Part shown: positions 42,499 to 53,774 of the stretch, piece by piece
Layout: the number at the start of each line of letters is the position of its first letter
Numbering within the stretch: position 1 is the stretch's first letter
DNA from: Gracilaria gracilis
Lineage: Eukaryota; Rhodophyta; Florideophyceae; Gracilariales; Gracilariaceae
Assembly: GCA_030374805.1 (NCBI GenBank)
Contig: JARGSG010000241.1
Location: 124,001-188,000, forward strand
Reading direction: 5' to 3'
Length of the DNA stretch: 64,000 bases
Notes under the pieces: generated by a model
Database searches by the model: none
The model's input: only the letters and a program-made list of their open reading frames with translations
Told to the model about the DNA's origin: nothing
Position numbers and translations under genes: made by a program

Positions 42499-45400
42499 TT
42501 ATCCCACTTGGGCTCTTTCCAGCGTGCCTGGTAGTGCGGTGCCGGCGCGCCGGTGATACTGTACGACCCGTGATCGGGGGAGATGTTCGATCGGTTCCTC
42601 TGTATCTCCTTCGGGGCCATAGCCGTACCAACGGACGCGGTAGAGCAGGTCGCCGTTCCCGTCGTAGGAATGCCCGATTACTCGGTCGACGACGTACTCC
42701 TGCACGTACACTTCCCGGCCTTGCCGTGGTGTCGTCACTTCGCGTGGAGCGGTCCCTTCATGGGGGAAACTGTCCCTCAAGAGGGTGTCGGGGCCCACCG
42801 AGGTGGTATCGGTGCCGTCCCTACAGGGTGCTGGCATCCCACTTGGGTGGTAGTCCCCCCGTATTGCAAGTCTGCGTGGGTCGATCCGCCTTGGCGATGA
42901 CGTTGTCGTCGTATCCCCCAGCGGGGGTGCTCCGCAGTCAGCGGCAAGGGGCGCGTGCGGTGCGTCCTCCCGCGTACGGGCACGTGACTCCAACAATGGT
43001 TGGCTAGAATTTGCCCTAGTCCGATCCGCCTTTCTGGCGCGTGGACCCTTCAACGGCTGCGCCGTGCCCTGCTGGCTTGACACCCCGCGTGCGGTGGCTA
43101 TTTCCGGTAAGCCGGTGTGTGCTGTGCTGGTCGCGTGTGGGGCGTGTACAGCACTCTTCCCGTGTGGGGCGTGTAGTGCCGGCGCTGTGCCCGCTACTTG
43201 GGGAGGTTTCGACTTGGTTGGGCGTAGTGTGCCGTCGTAGACGGGTGCCAACTCCGGAGCGGCCGGTGTCGTGCTGGCAGTGCCAGGGTCTACCGAGACG
43301 CTCGGAGTGCGACTGCGCAAGCGCGCCTTGCCCTGCATGGGGGTAGTTGCCTCGCCACGAGGTGTTGCATTCCCAGTGCTGGGTTCCTCTGCCGCAGCGT
43401 CCTCCCGTCCGGAGGGAGTCACTGACAGGTGCTTACGAACGTTCCCCGAAGGGGTGGTGTTCTCCAGGTGCTGCGGCAACTGCGATGCAGGTTCAACTGC
43501 CTCCAAGGAGGGTTCGTCGACGTTCGGGGACGACACACCCAGAGGGGGGCTTGGCACTGCAGCTCGACTGTCGTTCCGCGAGAGCGGCAGCGATCCTGCG
43601 GCACCTTCCCGTGCTTCACGGCGTGAATTCCGTTGCGACGGCGAAAGGTCTCCATCGGAGCAGCTGTTTCCCTCCCCCTCCTTAGACGGAGCAAGGGGGG
43701 GTGCGTTGGGGGTATCGCCTGGCGGGTGATAATCCTACCATGGGCGGTAGAAGAAGAAGGCATTGGGCCATGTAGGCCTGATTGTTCCGGCTGTGCCTGC
43801 GTTTCCGATAACATCGGAATATCTAAGAGGCCCCGGGTGGGGTGTGGTAGAACTGAAGGTCGTTCGACCACAGATGTTCCCGGATTGTCCGGTGTTGCTG
43901 TACCCGTAGAAACGGAAGTACTGTCCAGTAATACCTCCGACGAGGGTGGAGGGGCCAGGACAACGCGATCGCGGGATAACCGCTCGTGCGTATCTCCCAT
44001 CTTCACCACGACAGTGTCGGTAGTTGTAGAGATCACCATGAAGGGGCCGTCTGCCACTGGCGAGAGTTTGTGACGCCTTTCCCGTTCCGGGTTATAGTAC
44101 TCCTTTCGTACATAGATGTAGTTACCAACTGCGATTGGCGGAGTGTCAGGACGCCGTAAGCGGTTGTCAAAATCACGCTTGTAAGCGGCCTGGGCACGTT
44201 CGATAGACTTCCGCGTAGCGGGAACCAACTTGGTTAGCCATTGTTTCCAATTGTTACGGTAGTCGCCCACGGATGGGAAGGTTCCAAGCGTAGCTTGCGG
44301 TTCCAGCGCCACAGGCGGGGGCGAACGGGATAGTACCAACTAAAATGGCGATACCCCGGTAGTCCGGTGAACCTGAGTGTTGTAGGCGAAGGTAATCGCA
44401 TCAGTGTACAGATCCCAAGTCTTTGGGAGGTCAGCAACGTAAGAACGCAGAGATGCGAACATTTTCCGGTTAAACCGTTCGACTTGCCCATTACATTGGG
44501 GATGATAAGTAGTTGTGAACAGGTTCTTGACATTCAGGATGCGACACACATCCTGGAAGAATCTGGACGCAAACTGCTTTCCGTTGTCGGATAACAACTC
44601 CACTGGAGGTCCATACGCAAATACCCAATGGGTAGCGAATGCGTTAGCCACCGTGAATGCGGATATCCTCCGAAGAGGAACTGTCCGAACCAGCTTCGAG
44701 AAGCGGTCGGTGATGACAAGTAAAAACTTGTTGCACCGCCTCTTTGTGAGCAGTGGTCCGAGAATGTCGATCGCGACAAACTCGAGCGGTGCCCTGGCGG
44801 GGAAAAGCTTCAGTGCCTTGCTGTTCTTCCGAAGTTTAACTCGGTCCTTTGCACATTCTGTACAGAAGCGTACCGTGGCGTAGCAATCCACCGCCATGGC
44901 GGGCCAGTAAAAGTCCCTTCTCAGGGTTAGATAAAGCTTCCGGCCTCCGGCGTGACCAGTGATCTTCGGGTAGTGCGTTAAATGCGACACCCGCGACTGC
45001 AGAGAATGCGGAACCACGACTTGTGGGTTTGTCTCAACTGTCTTTATGCGGTATCCTCGGTCGTTCACCTCGAAAGGGAGTACTGCACCACCGTTAAGAC
45101 GGGCGCGTATCCCTACACAAAAGGGGTCTCCGAACTGCTCTCTTACCAGTTCTTCTGGAGTAATGGGAACAAAATTCCCCGGTGGGGGGTTTTCAGTGGC
45201 ACGCTCGCCAGAGGCGAGGAGTTCGTCAAAGTCAGCATCCATATCCGGATCTTCCGGCCAATCCGGATCTTCCGGTTCTATTCCATCCACGACGAAGCAC
45301 TGGATTTCATCATCTTCGGTTGCGAGGCCTTCCCCACTCGTGGGTAGACGCGAAAGCGCATCAGCCTGAGTGTTCAACGCTTCCTTCTTATATATGACTG

Positions 45401-47878
45401 TGAAGTCGTATTCCGCTAAGCGGAGTCTCCACCGCATGAGGCGGCCCAATGGATCGGAGATATTCATCAACCACCTCAATGAGGAATGATCCGTGTATAC
45501 GGTAAAGTGAACACCCATAAGATAGGGTCGGAGAGTGGAAAGCGCCCACACAACGGCGAGACACTCTTTCTCTGATACAGAGTAGTTCCGTTCGTGAACG
45601 TTCAGCGAACGCGACCAATAACCAATTGACTTCCGTTCCCTCTCTGGGGTGGTTTGGAAAAGAGCGCAACCGACTTGGTAGTCGCTCGAGTCCGTATCCA
45701 CGGAGTACGGCAATCCCAATTTGGGTAACGATAGGATCGGTGCTGACGTGACAGCCTCCTTTAAGGAGTTGAACGCATCCGCTTGCGCGGGCATTAAGGG
45801 TTCCAGTTTCGGTGCTGTCCTTTACGCAGTAGCGCGTTAAGCGGCGCCGCGATATCCGAAAAGTTCGGAATGAACCGTCGATAGACGTTGACTAGCCCCA
45901 GAAAGGACCAGAGTTCCGTCTGAGTACGGGGTTGATTTCCCTCAACGAGGGATTTGACGCGAGCTTCCTCGATCGAAAACCGTCCACGACAGATCACGTG
46001 TCCCGGGTACTTGATCGTATCTGTGAAGAACTCACATTTCCTCAGCTTGAGGGTAATACCAGCATCCCGTAACACGGTTAGGACTTCCCGCACGTGGGTG
46101 AGGTGGTCGTCGAGATTATCTGAGAAGACGATGATGTCATCCAGATATACCAAACACGACCGCCACTTGAACCTGTTGAGCAGGATATCGACCGCTCGTT
46201 GAAACGTAGCGGGGGCGTTGGTTAAACCAAACGGCACCCTCTTGAAGCGGTAGGACCCAGAGTGACAGACAAACGCTGTCTTGTCGCGGTCCTCTTCTCT
46301 TACAGGTACTTGCCAATATCCCCAATTGGCATCCAACGCCGTGAACACGGTCGCATCGCCAAGCGAATCAATGCACTCGTCCATACGCGGTATGGGGTAG
46401 CTGTCCCGTACAGTTACGGCGTTTAGCCGGCGGTAGTCGATAAAAAATCGCCACGTGCCGTCGGCCTTCAATGCCAGTACAACTGGAGAAGCCCAGGGTG
46501 ACTGAGCGGGTTCAATCACCCCGGCTCGGAGCATCTTGTCTACTTGGAACTGCTCCTCCTCCCGAGCTTTTGGCCCTGCTTTGTACGGGGGTTGCGCAAC
46601 CGGACGCGCGTTCGGAAACAAGTCGATACGGTGTTCCGTCGCAGAAATCTCTCCAAGAGAGCCATCTCACATAGTGGTAAACTCCCGTAGCATTTTACGG
46701 AGTCGATCGCAGTGCGAATCCGGTACATGACCGAGGCCCAGCTCTTCGAGAGCATTCACCGGGTCAAGCCAGTCGTAGCTTGTGGGACCACGCTGTCCTG
46801 TGTCGGAAACAGGTTGCAAATCCGATTCATTCGGCGACTTCTCCGTTGAAACGGCGGTGTTCTCTCTCTCCTTAGACGAAGCGTCGGGGTTCTCTGAACT
46901 GTCTCCTTCCTTGGAGGTAACCAATCCGAGAAAATCGGCCGCAGTCATCCGCGTCGGGAGCATCGCGAGCGGGTGCGGGGTGACTGATCCAATCACTTGG
47001 TTCTTTACCAGATACTGGGGCTTGGTGCCATGGTTGGCAACCAAGATTCGAAACGGAGTATCCGGGTGCACCTGCACAATTCCGTTTGCAACGGCGAGTT
47101 GACACTTCTCGTACAACGAGGAAAGGGGCTGTACGACCCGAATGCCGTGTTGACGGGAGTTGACCTTCACCATAACCTGGGACTCCGGCGGTATAGTAAC
47201 CGACGCGGCAACGCGGAGCTTCGTGGACTCCCGCGTGGCGGGCGATGGTTCCTGCGCAGGCAGCGGAACTTGCTTCTGTGAAGCGCGCTTAAGCGGGCGA
47301 CGGACAATTGGTACCGATGATCCGTCGTCGAGTTCCACACACCTGAGGCGGGGCCGGATTGCTTCGACAAACCTGTCGCAGTAATCGCATCCCAGTATAA
47401 CTGGCGCAGCCAACGAACGGCAAACGACAAAGTCGAGCTTCACCATAGAGGTTCCCAACCGGACGACCAAGACGACGGTTCCCACCGTTGATAACGGGTT
47501 GTTATTCGCGTCAGCGACGTTCGGGACCGCTTCGGAGCGGATACGAGACCACACCAGTGGGGGCAATACGGACTCCACGGCGAAGTTCGGGCCAGCACCT
47601 GTGTCCAGGACAGTTAGAAACCTTACCAGAAACTGGGGGTTGAGGCCAAGATTAGCGTAAACTTTATAGTTTCGCTTGGCCATGACCATGATGCTATCCG
47701 GGATCCGGTTATTCTTTGCCCATATCCACGGTCGACGCAGAACACCCAAGTGTTCTGAATCCGCGTCAGCGGTGTCACTTCTTGACAGGATCTTCACCGG
47801 GGAGCGAGGCAACGACGCCTCGGGCGTCCTCAACCTCGACTCTGAGGGCGCCTCTCCCTGAGGGGAGACTCCCTTCAT
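42499..47878 (-). pseudogene. G2 pol: protease, RT, RNase H, integrase, chromodomain
   Basis: It starts at ATG 47876-47878, overlapping the gag stop (TAATG). Protease has VLDTGAGPNF. A TGA at 46667-46669 precedes RT, which has LVYLDDIIVF. At 45794 the frame stops and re-opens as TAATG into RNase H and integrase, with zinc motif (HYPKITGHAGG ... CTEC) and catalytic motifs AIDILGP, LLSDNGKQF and HPQCNGQVERF. TAG 44340-44342 interrupts GVSPF/LVLSRSPP, then a GPF module follows (VADGPFMVISTTTD). After a frameshift near 43.6 kb a Pro/Ser/Thr-rich linker of over 300 residues leads to a chromodomain (YVVDRVIGHSYDGNGDLLYR, EEPIEHLPRSRV) just before the end at 42499. Confidence 0.9.
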
Positions 47879-50049
47879 TAGTTTTCCTGGGCTTCAGCCT
47901 GCAGCGGCTGCTCAGGCTCCTCCACAAAGAGGGTTTGGGTTCCTCGCTGAGGGGTTTCCACGTGAGTGGTGTTTGGAACGTACGCCTGCTGGGCGGGGGC
48001 AACCGACTTCATCGGAGCGGACCGCGTAGGCGGGAGAGCATGCGAAAGGTCCAACTTCGCGCGCAAGTACGATGCGATGGGCACTGTGCGCTTCTCCTCT
48101 GGGGTCAGGGCTTCGTAGTTCGACACTACTTTAGCCATTTCCCCCAGTAAGAGGAGGCACTGTGGCGATGTGTGACCGTGCGTTTAGCACAGGTGACATA
48201 TCAGTCGCAACAGTTCTGCTTGCAGGTTATCCTCCCGAATACCGGTGAAACGAACCACAGGGCGTGGGTCCCTCTACCCAGGCCGTTGAAAACGGGTACC
48301 TCCATTCGAATATGGGATTGAAGGCGCCGTCACACGACGGTTGTCCGCGTACAGCGCTGGGTCTGCCAGCACTGTATCGAACGTGGTCTCCGTCGTTGAC
48401 GGGAGTTCCGTAGTCGGTACGGAGAGGACTTCGCCGTGCGCCAACTGCACGTTGTCATATCCCTGTTGAAGGTGTTCAGCCGCTACCAGCGAGAGTGACG
48501 GGGAGCGGTCCTCCACCACCAGCGCTTTCGCGGACTTCGACCTCGAATGAGGAACCCGAGCACGTACTGCATCACCCTCCGCACGTGCGACTTGGACCAA
48601 CTCGAGATAGGTAATCCTCGGCTTGTCCTTCCGACGTCGGGCAACGAGTGACTTCATGGCTGGGCTCAGCCCATCGATGGACATCGTACAACGTTCCCCA
48701 GCGGGGTAGACATTACCACAGCGGTGGAAAGCCTTGTTAAGGCGTACCGAATAATCGGTTTCAACCTCGTCGGGGCGCTGACGTGTATCCCTCAAAGCGA
48801 GGATCGCGGACTGAATGGCGTCATTTGTCGCGTACGACTTCAAGAGGTATTGGACGGCTTCGGGCCAGCACGTCACCCCTCCTTAGGAGGCTCTGGTGGA
48901 ACCTCTTACAGAGTGATACTGGTATTCGGCCACCGCCCGTAAAAAGTACGGCAGCGCCACGTAGCCTTGTCCTTCGTTCATTCCGAGTATATCGGCTTCC
49001 GCGACAAAGCGAGCAAGAAAATCTAACACCAGGATTGGGTCGTCTCCAGAAAAAGTCTGGTTTCGGAGTGAGAGCTGCATTCGCTTGATGAAATCCTTCA
49101 CTCTTCCCGTTCCACGAGGTGTACGCTTCAGAGAGAAGTCTTCCAACCGATAGTATCGGTACGAAAGTAACTTGCGATACATCCTATTCGTAGGTTTCAA
49201 TTCCCGGAGTGCGGAGTGTCTTCTACCCTTCGTACGGGAGCTGATCGCCCCCTCGGAGGCAGAAGACCGCTTTGAGCGGGAAGAACGCCCGCCGCGACCA
49301 TCCTCCGACTCGGAGTCTGAAGAAGTAGACCCATCCGAGTGACTCGGGTTGGAATCCGACGAGGTCGGTGTATCCGAATGATCGTTGTAGCGTTTCGAAT
49401 TTCGCCTACGGCGGCCTTTGTCTGTTCTAGCGCGCTGCTCGCGTTGTGACACGGCAACAACCGGATCATCCGGAGAGTCTTTATCCATTATTATGGTTTG
49501 CTCCAACGTCTCCAGACGGGCGCGGACGCGATTGAATCGCTCCTCAATCCCTTCAACGAAGGCGGTGGGCGAACCCAAACACTCCAACATTTTGTTGAAA
49601 TCAGACCGCAATATGCGGAGGTCTTCAGCAACATCCTCTGCAGAGGTACTCTCGACCACCTCACGGAGGGCTCGAAATTCCCCTACAAGGGCATTATGAG
49701 CGGCACGCAAGGTGCGTACCTGGTCCTCCAGGAAAGTCCCCTGGGAGGTGTTGGCGACCTCCTGACGGGGCTGTATTGCCGCGGAAGCAGAAGTTGATTG
49801 GGGCACAGGCGGTGCACCAGCAACGGCCGGAGCCGGGCCAGCTCCACCTCTGGAGTTGGCCAACGGAGGCAACGGAAGGTCCAGGGGTTCCCGGTGTCGG
49901 CTCGAAGTCCGATAGGAAACCTTCGCGGCGAGGGTTGAACCAGCCCGAATTGGGATATTGGAAATCACCCGATCAGCGGGAACATCCCCACCACCGTGGG
50001 AGCGGCTGCAGGTAACTGCCGGCTCCGCACGAGATGGCTTCCGAGACAT
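47878..50049 (-). pseudogene. G2 gag, two stops
   Basis: ATG at 50047-50049 (MSRKPSRAEPAVTC). One frame runs to TAA 47878-47880 but has TAA at 48883-48885 and a TAA inside the zinc knuckle at about 48183 (CHLC-stop-THGHTSPQC). Features: coiled-coil-like region (LRAAHNALVGEFRALREVV), Ser/Arg/Asp patch, capsid-like core (RNQTFSGDDPILVLDFLARF; CWPEAVQYLLKSYAT), CCHC knuckle. The gag stop overlaps the pol ATG. G1 is complete at the first two break points with different stops elsewhere, so the parent family had one long gag. Confidence 0.85.
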
Positions 50050-50137
50050 TGGTAAGAAGCGTTCAACGGTAGAAACACGGAATCTTTCAGAAAAGTAGAT
50101 AAGTCACCTCAAAGAGAGAAAGCAACACACCAACAAT

Positions 50138-50156
50138 TTTCTAGGTCGGGAGACCA
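50138..50156 (-). other. G2 primer binding site
   Basis: Minus strand reads TGGTCTCCCGACCTAGAAA, three bases inside the 5' LTR. The TGG start fits a tRNA CCA end, and the site is conserved in G1. Confidence 0.75.
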
Positions 50157-50159
50157 GTT

Positions 50160-50949
50160 TGTAGTGCAATGCCCCAATGGGGAAAGAACCACGAAGACGT
50201 TCGAAATCTTCCTCACACGAGGTAGCACAGCAAGCAGAACCCTTCCAGGGATGACACGACTAAGTCGGGATGTAAGGCCGAGGTCACCCTTCACGACGAG
50301 CGTAGGAAGGTGAGACAAGAAGGTATTCCGCGTGAGCGGCGTGTGTGTGTTATCCACCAAGTAGGCAAAGTGTCCACAGTGTGGCAAGTGCGACGCGGTG
50401 TCAGCACAGGCTGCGAGTGGCGAAGTAACCACCCAAAAGCAAGGGGAAAAAGGGAAAGGAAAGAAAAGGAAAAGGGGAGTCCACAAGATGTCGTTAAGGA
50501 TACGGCAAAGCCGGTGGAACCTTATACAAGGGCGAACGCGACAGCGATTGGTAAATACTCCCAATAGTGGGTTCGTTTAGGGGATGCAGGGAGGATAGAC
50601 AGTCCGTAGGCTACGGGATATCCCTCCAAGGAGGAGTTGAGTACCGCCGAAGACGAAGCAGTCTAGGGCCAAAACCCTGGTTGGGGGAGGTTTACTGGGT
50701 GCGATGGCAGAGTTGCCGGCGCACTAAGTAGTGTAGCTCGCCTCCCGTACTGTACGGCAAATGCCATAATAATCTAGAATACCCCCATAAAAGGTGCAGA
50801 ATTACCAGCCATGCTGTGCCCACCTCCTGGACTCCGCCGTGTCCCACGTGTCCCATCCACCAACGTGGCCATCGTATGTAGTCATAATTAACCCAGCCGA
50901 CATGTCGAAAATAACTAAGTCATGGGAATCCCTCAGGGAGGGCGTTGCA
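50160..50949 (-). repeat. G2 5' LTR
   Basis: 790 bp, very similar to 39517-40284, with a 20-bp-scale insertion of GGAAAGGAAAAGG-type purine repeat near 50450. It also keeps the ATG of the antisense ORF start (about 50902), but here that frame ends after 26 codons outside the LTR. Confidence 0.85.
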
Positions 50950-52131
50950 CTTCACAATCTTGAAGAGAAAAGTGCTCAATGATGCGGGAGTTGTACTAAA
51001 GTAAACTGGTGAAGAATCTGTTAATAACTTGATCATCACCTACGTTTTGCATGCTTTATATTGCGTAATAAATACGGTAACAAATACTGGCAAATTTCTA
51101 GCTGGAGACAATACGTTTTTGTCTTATTAGTACAGCTCTTGTGCCCAATACCCTTTATGAAAGGTTTTCAATAATTTTCTAGTATCACAATAGGTTGATA
51201 ATTGTTTTTCAACACATCTGTACTACTGTACTACTAATTTTTCAAAAAGAGCAAAAAGGAGTATAATTGTCTAGATAGAAAAACTACAATATAGTGTCAC
51301 GTCTTTGTCAGGTGTTAATTCTGCTGGGCGCTACATGTGCTACGTATAGTGTGCTTCTAGTTCTAATTATGTGAAAAGGCTCCAGCATGTATTTTTTACA
51401 ACATTTCATGTGGATTACGTGCAATAAAAGTACATAAGACAAGTATCTAGTGTTTACTCTACTTTGCAGGCCATCTTTTGATGTTGGTGAAGGTTCTAGT
51501 TGATCTAGTTAGTGGAAAGCGTTTAGTTGCGATGATGTGCCAAAACACGTAGTGCAAAATAACGGAATGGGTTTGGCAGGCCACTATACATGTACAGCAA
51601 TGTAAGACTATCCCCATATTATGCACCCGTAGGAAGTCTTTTCTAAATGGAGGAGGGTCTATTCCACTCTGAATAGGCGCGTCTTCCAAAATATTGAAAG
51701 GATTTCCAGTTTCTGCAGCCGTTGTTGCTCCTTTTTGAGACATATGGTCTTCGTCGCATATCTTACGATCTATTTGTCAAATTTCCATACCAGTATGGGA
51801 AACAAAAGAAAATAAAGAGAGGTATTCAACGCAATTTGTTTTATTCTTCTCTGTAACTTATGTTCCTATTTACGCCCTCCTCTAAAATGTTGTTTTCTGC
51901 CACTTATTGCCGATATGGTCCTAATAAAATGTTGTCAAATGTCGTAACCACGTTGCAGCGCGCTCGCGAAGGCTTGAAAATTGCAAGGAGGGCAAAACCA
52001 CCGGATCGATGAAAATGATTCCTTCTGGCTTGTCTTCTCACAAGGTGAGAGACATTTATATTCGCCCCCTGTCGACCCAGTTGTCCGCTAAGTCGACAAG
52101 CGTAGAGAAGTAGGTATATGAACTTGCGCGA
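50950..52131. other. Gene-free AT-rich spacer
   Basis: About 1.2 kb between G2 and E2 with only short ORFs lacking motifs. Nothing further recognised. Confidence 0.45.
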
Positions 52132-52327
52132 TGTTGACAGCCGTCGGCCTCGTGCAAGGCGACAGCCCCACACACACGTCATTCTATACGTCGTGCCTTA
52201 CTGCGCACACAGCAATACGGCGGTGGCGTGCACTGGCCAAGTAAACTGTGCAAACCTTCGGCGCGGCGGATTGCCCGCCGGCGGTCAAGTGTACACAGAT
52301 CTTCTCTCGACTACTTCGGTCCCCACA
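52132..52327 (+). repeat. E2 5' LTR
   Basis: Starts TGTTGACAGCCGTCGG, ends CCCCACA, and is followed at once by PBS TGGTAGCAACGCG. Related to the E1 LTR over most of its length. Confidence 0.9.
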
Positions 52328-53774
52328 TGGTAGCAACGCGACCTTGGCTTTCACCGCCCCACGCCGCCGCGCGCTCGCCGCGCGCTGTCCTCACGCTCGT
52401 CATTCACTTCCAGTTCGGCATCAAGACTTGTTTGCGTTGCTGGTCCACCGATCCATTGACCGGGTGGGGCCGGCACCCAACTACAACTTTGAACATCAAC
52501 ATTCCTTGCTGCCTCCTATGTTTATCGTTCGGAATCTTCTTCGTTTACCCCCTGCTCGCGTGTACCTCCCGCACTCATGATGGACCTACTGCTTCCGTTT
52601 TCTATCTGCACTGGTGATCCTTCTTGTTTCTACCACACGCCGCGACTACAATCACACGTAAGCGCGCTGCGGTTTTTGCGCGTGCGCGTCCAGCAGAGGT
52701 CGGCCTACTTGGGTTCCGCCTTTGCTCGTCCCTTCCCACGCACATACATCTCGTGTGTCTGAAAGCTGTGCCGCGTGTAGGACACTCCCGAAGAGCAGGC
52801 CCGTCGTTCATGGACTTTGCATGGTACTCTACAATCTGGTATGCATGGCTCTAAAGCCCTCAACCGTAGGCACTACGCGTGCATTATCTGTTTCGAAACA
52901 TTACTTGTGTACTTTATCAGGACTTGCGTGTGTCATCACAATTCATAATTCTTGTGTGTTTGTAACCTCTCATTCTGCACCGGTTGAAGCTTCATACAAG
53001 TTTTTTATCGCGCATTTTCTCTTTCAATTCACATCGCTTGTGGATCCTCTTCCACAAAATTTCTCGTAACAACTTATGGTCCTTTGGTCAACCTCACGCA
53101 ACAATAATATTATCACGGATGTACGCTCGGCCTTTCAATTTCTTCATCCATCACAAGCACAAAACTACCGTCATGAGTTTAGAAGGATCGATTGGTAGTG
53201 ATCTGACCTGTACACACAATAATCGCTCCATTTGTGGTATCTTCGACGGTCGCGCCGGCGTCTTATTCACGCTTCGGTGGACCGTCTTCTCGCCCTACAG
53301 CGCAACCCGTCGCACTGCGCATAGGTGTTTTTTGGTGGCATCCAACTGCTCATACGATTGAAGTATTCTCTCCGTCGCGTTATCGTTTATCTTCTTTATT
53401 CTCAGAAGTAAAGTACTCTCCGCTACACGGGTTTGGGAAGGTCCTTCGAAAGGTCGGATCGTGTTGGTGCGGGGATAGCTGCTTCATTGCGGAGACCTGT
53501 ACTGCATCGATCGCCTAGCTCCCTGGGTTGGGCTAGGGTCGCTTCCAAGTTACAAACCAGAAGTTGAAAAAGAAGTGAAAGTTGAAGAAGTTGAAGTTGA
53601 AGAAGAAGTTGAAGTTGAAGAAGAGGTTGAAGTTGAAGAAGAAGTTGAAGTTGAAGAAGAAGTAGAAGTTGAAAAAGTTGAAGTTCAAAAGTTGCCTATT
53701 TCAGGTCGTGGTGTCCTTACCCCGTTCAAGAAGGTTGATCTCTTGTATTCTACCCAGCTTTCCCGCTCACCAAC
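52328..53774 (+). other. E2 untranslated leader with conserved block and GAAGTT repeat
   Basis: About 1.45 kb. The block 53407-53545 (for example GTGCGGGGATAGCTGCTTCA) is the part most like E1. It is followed by a GAAGTTGAAGAA repeat at 53560-53690 that happens to encode Val-Glu repeats. No gene is supported. Confidence 0.55.

Larger units (their letters stand above)
39517..50949 (-). mobile_element. Ty3/Gypsy chromodomain retrotransposon G2 with an antisense ORF
   Basis: The 11.4-kb element reads right to left: 5' LTR (50160-50949), PBS, gag, pol (protease, RT, RNase H, integrase, chromodomain), an ORF on the opposite strand, polypurine tract, 3' LTR (39517-40284). Both LTRs align from TGTAGTGCAATGCC to GGCGTTGCA. 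The outer flanks (CACTC, CTTCA) do not match, so either the ends come from different insertions or the target duplication has mutated. Several stops and one frameshift indicate it is inactive in its present state. Confidence 0.88.

Noticed and set aside
42534..43729. Plus-strand ORFs opposite the pol linker of G2
   Set aside because: They have Cys/Arg-rich shadow composition and are not in frame with the antisense ORF, which ends at 42351.
51459..51743. 94-codon minus-strand ORF between G2 and E2
   Set aside because: No recognisable motif and located in an AT-rich spacer.
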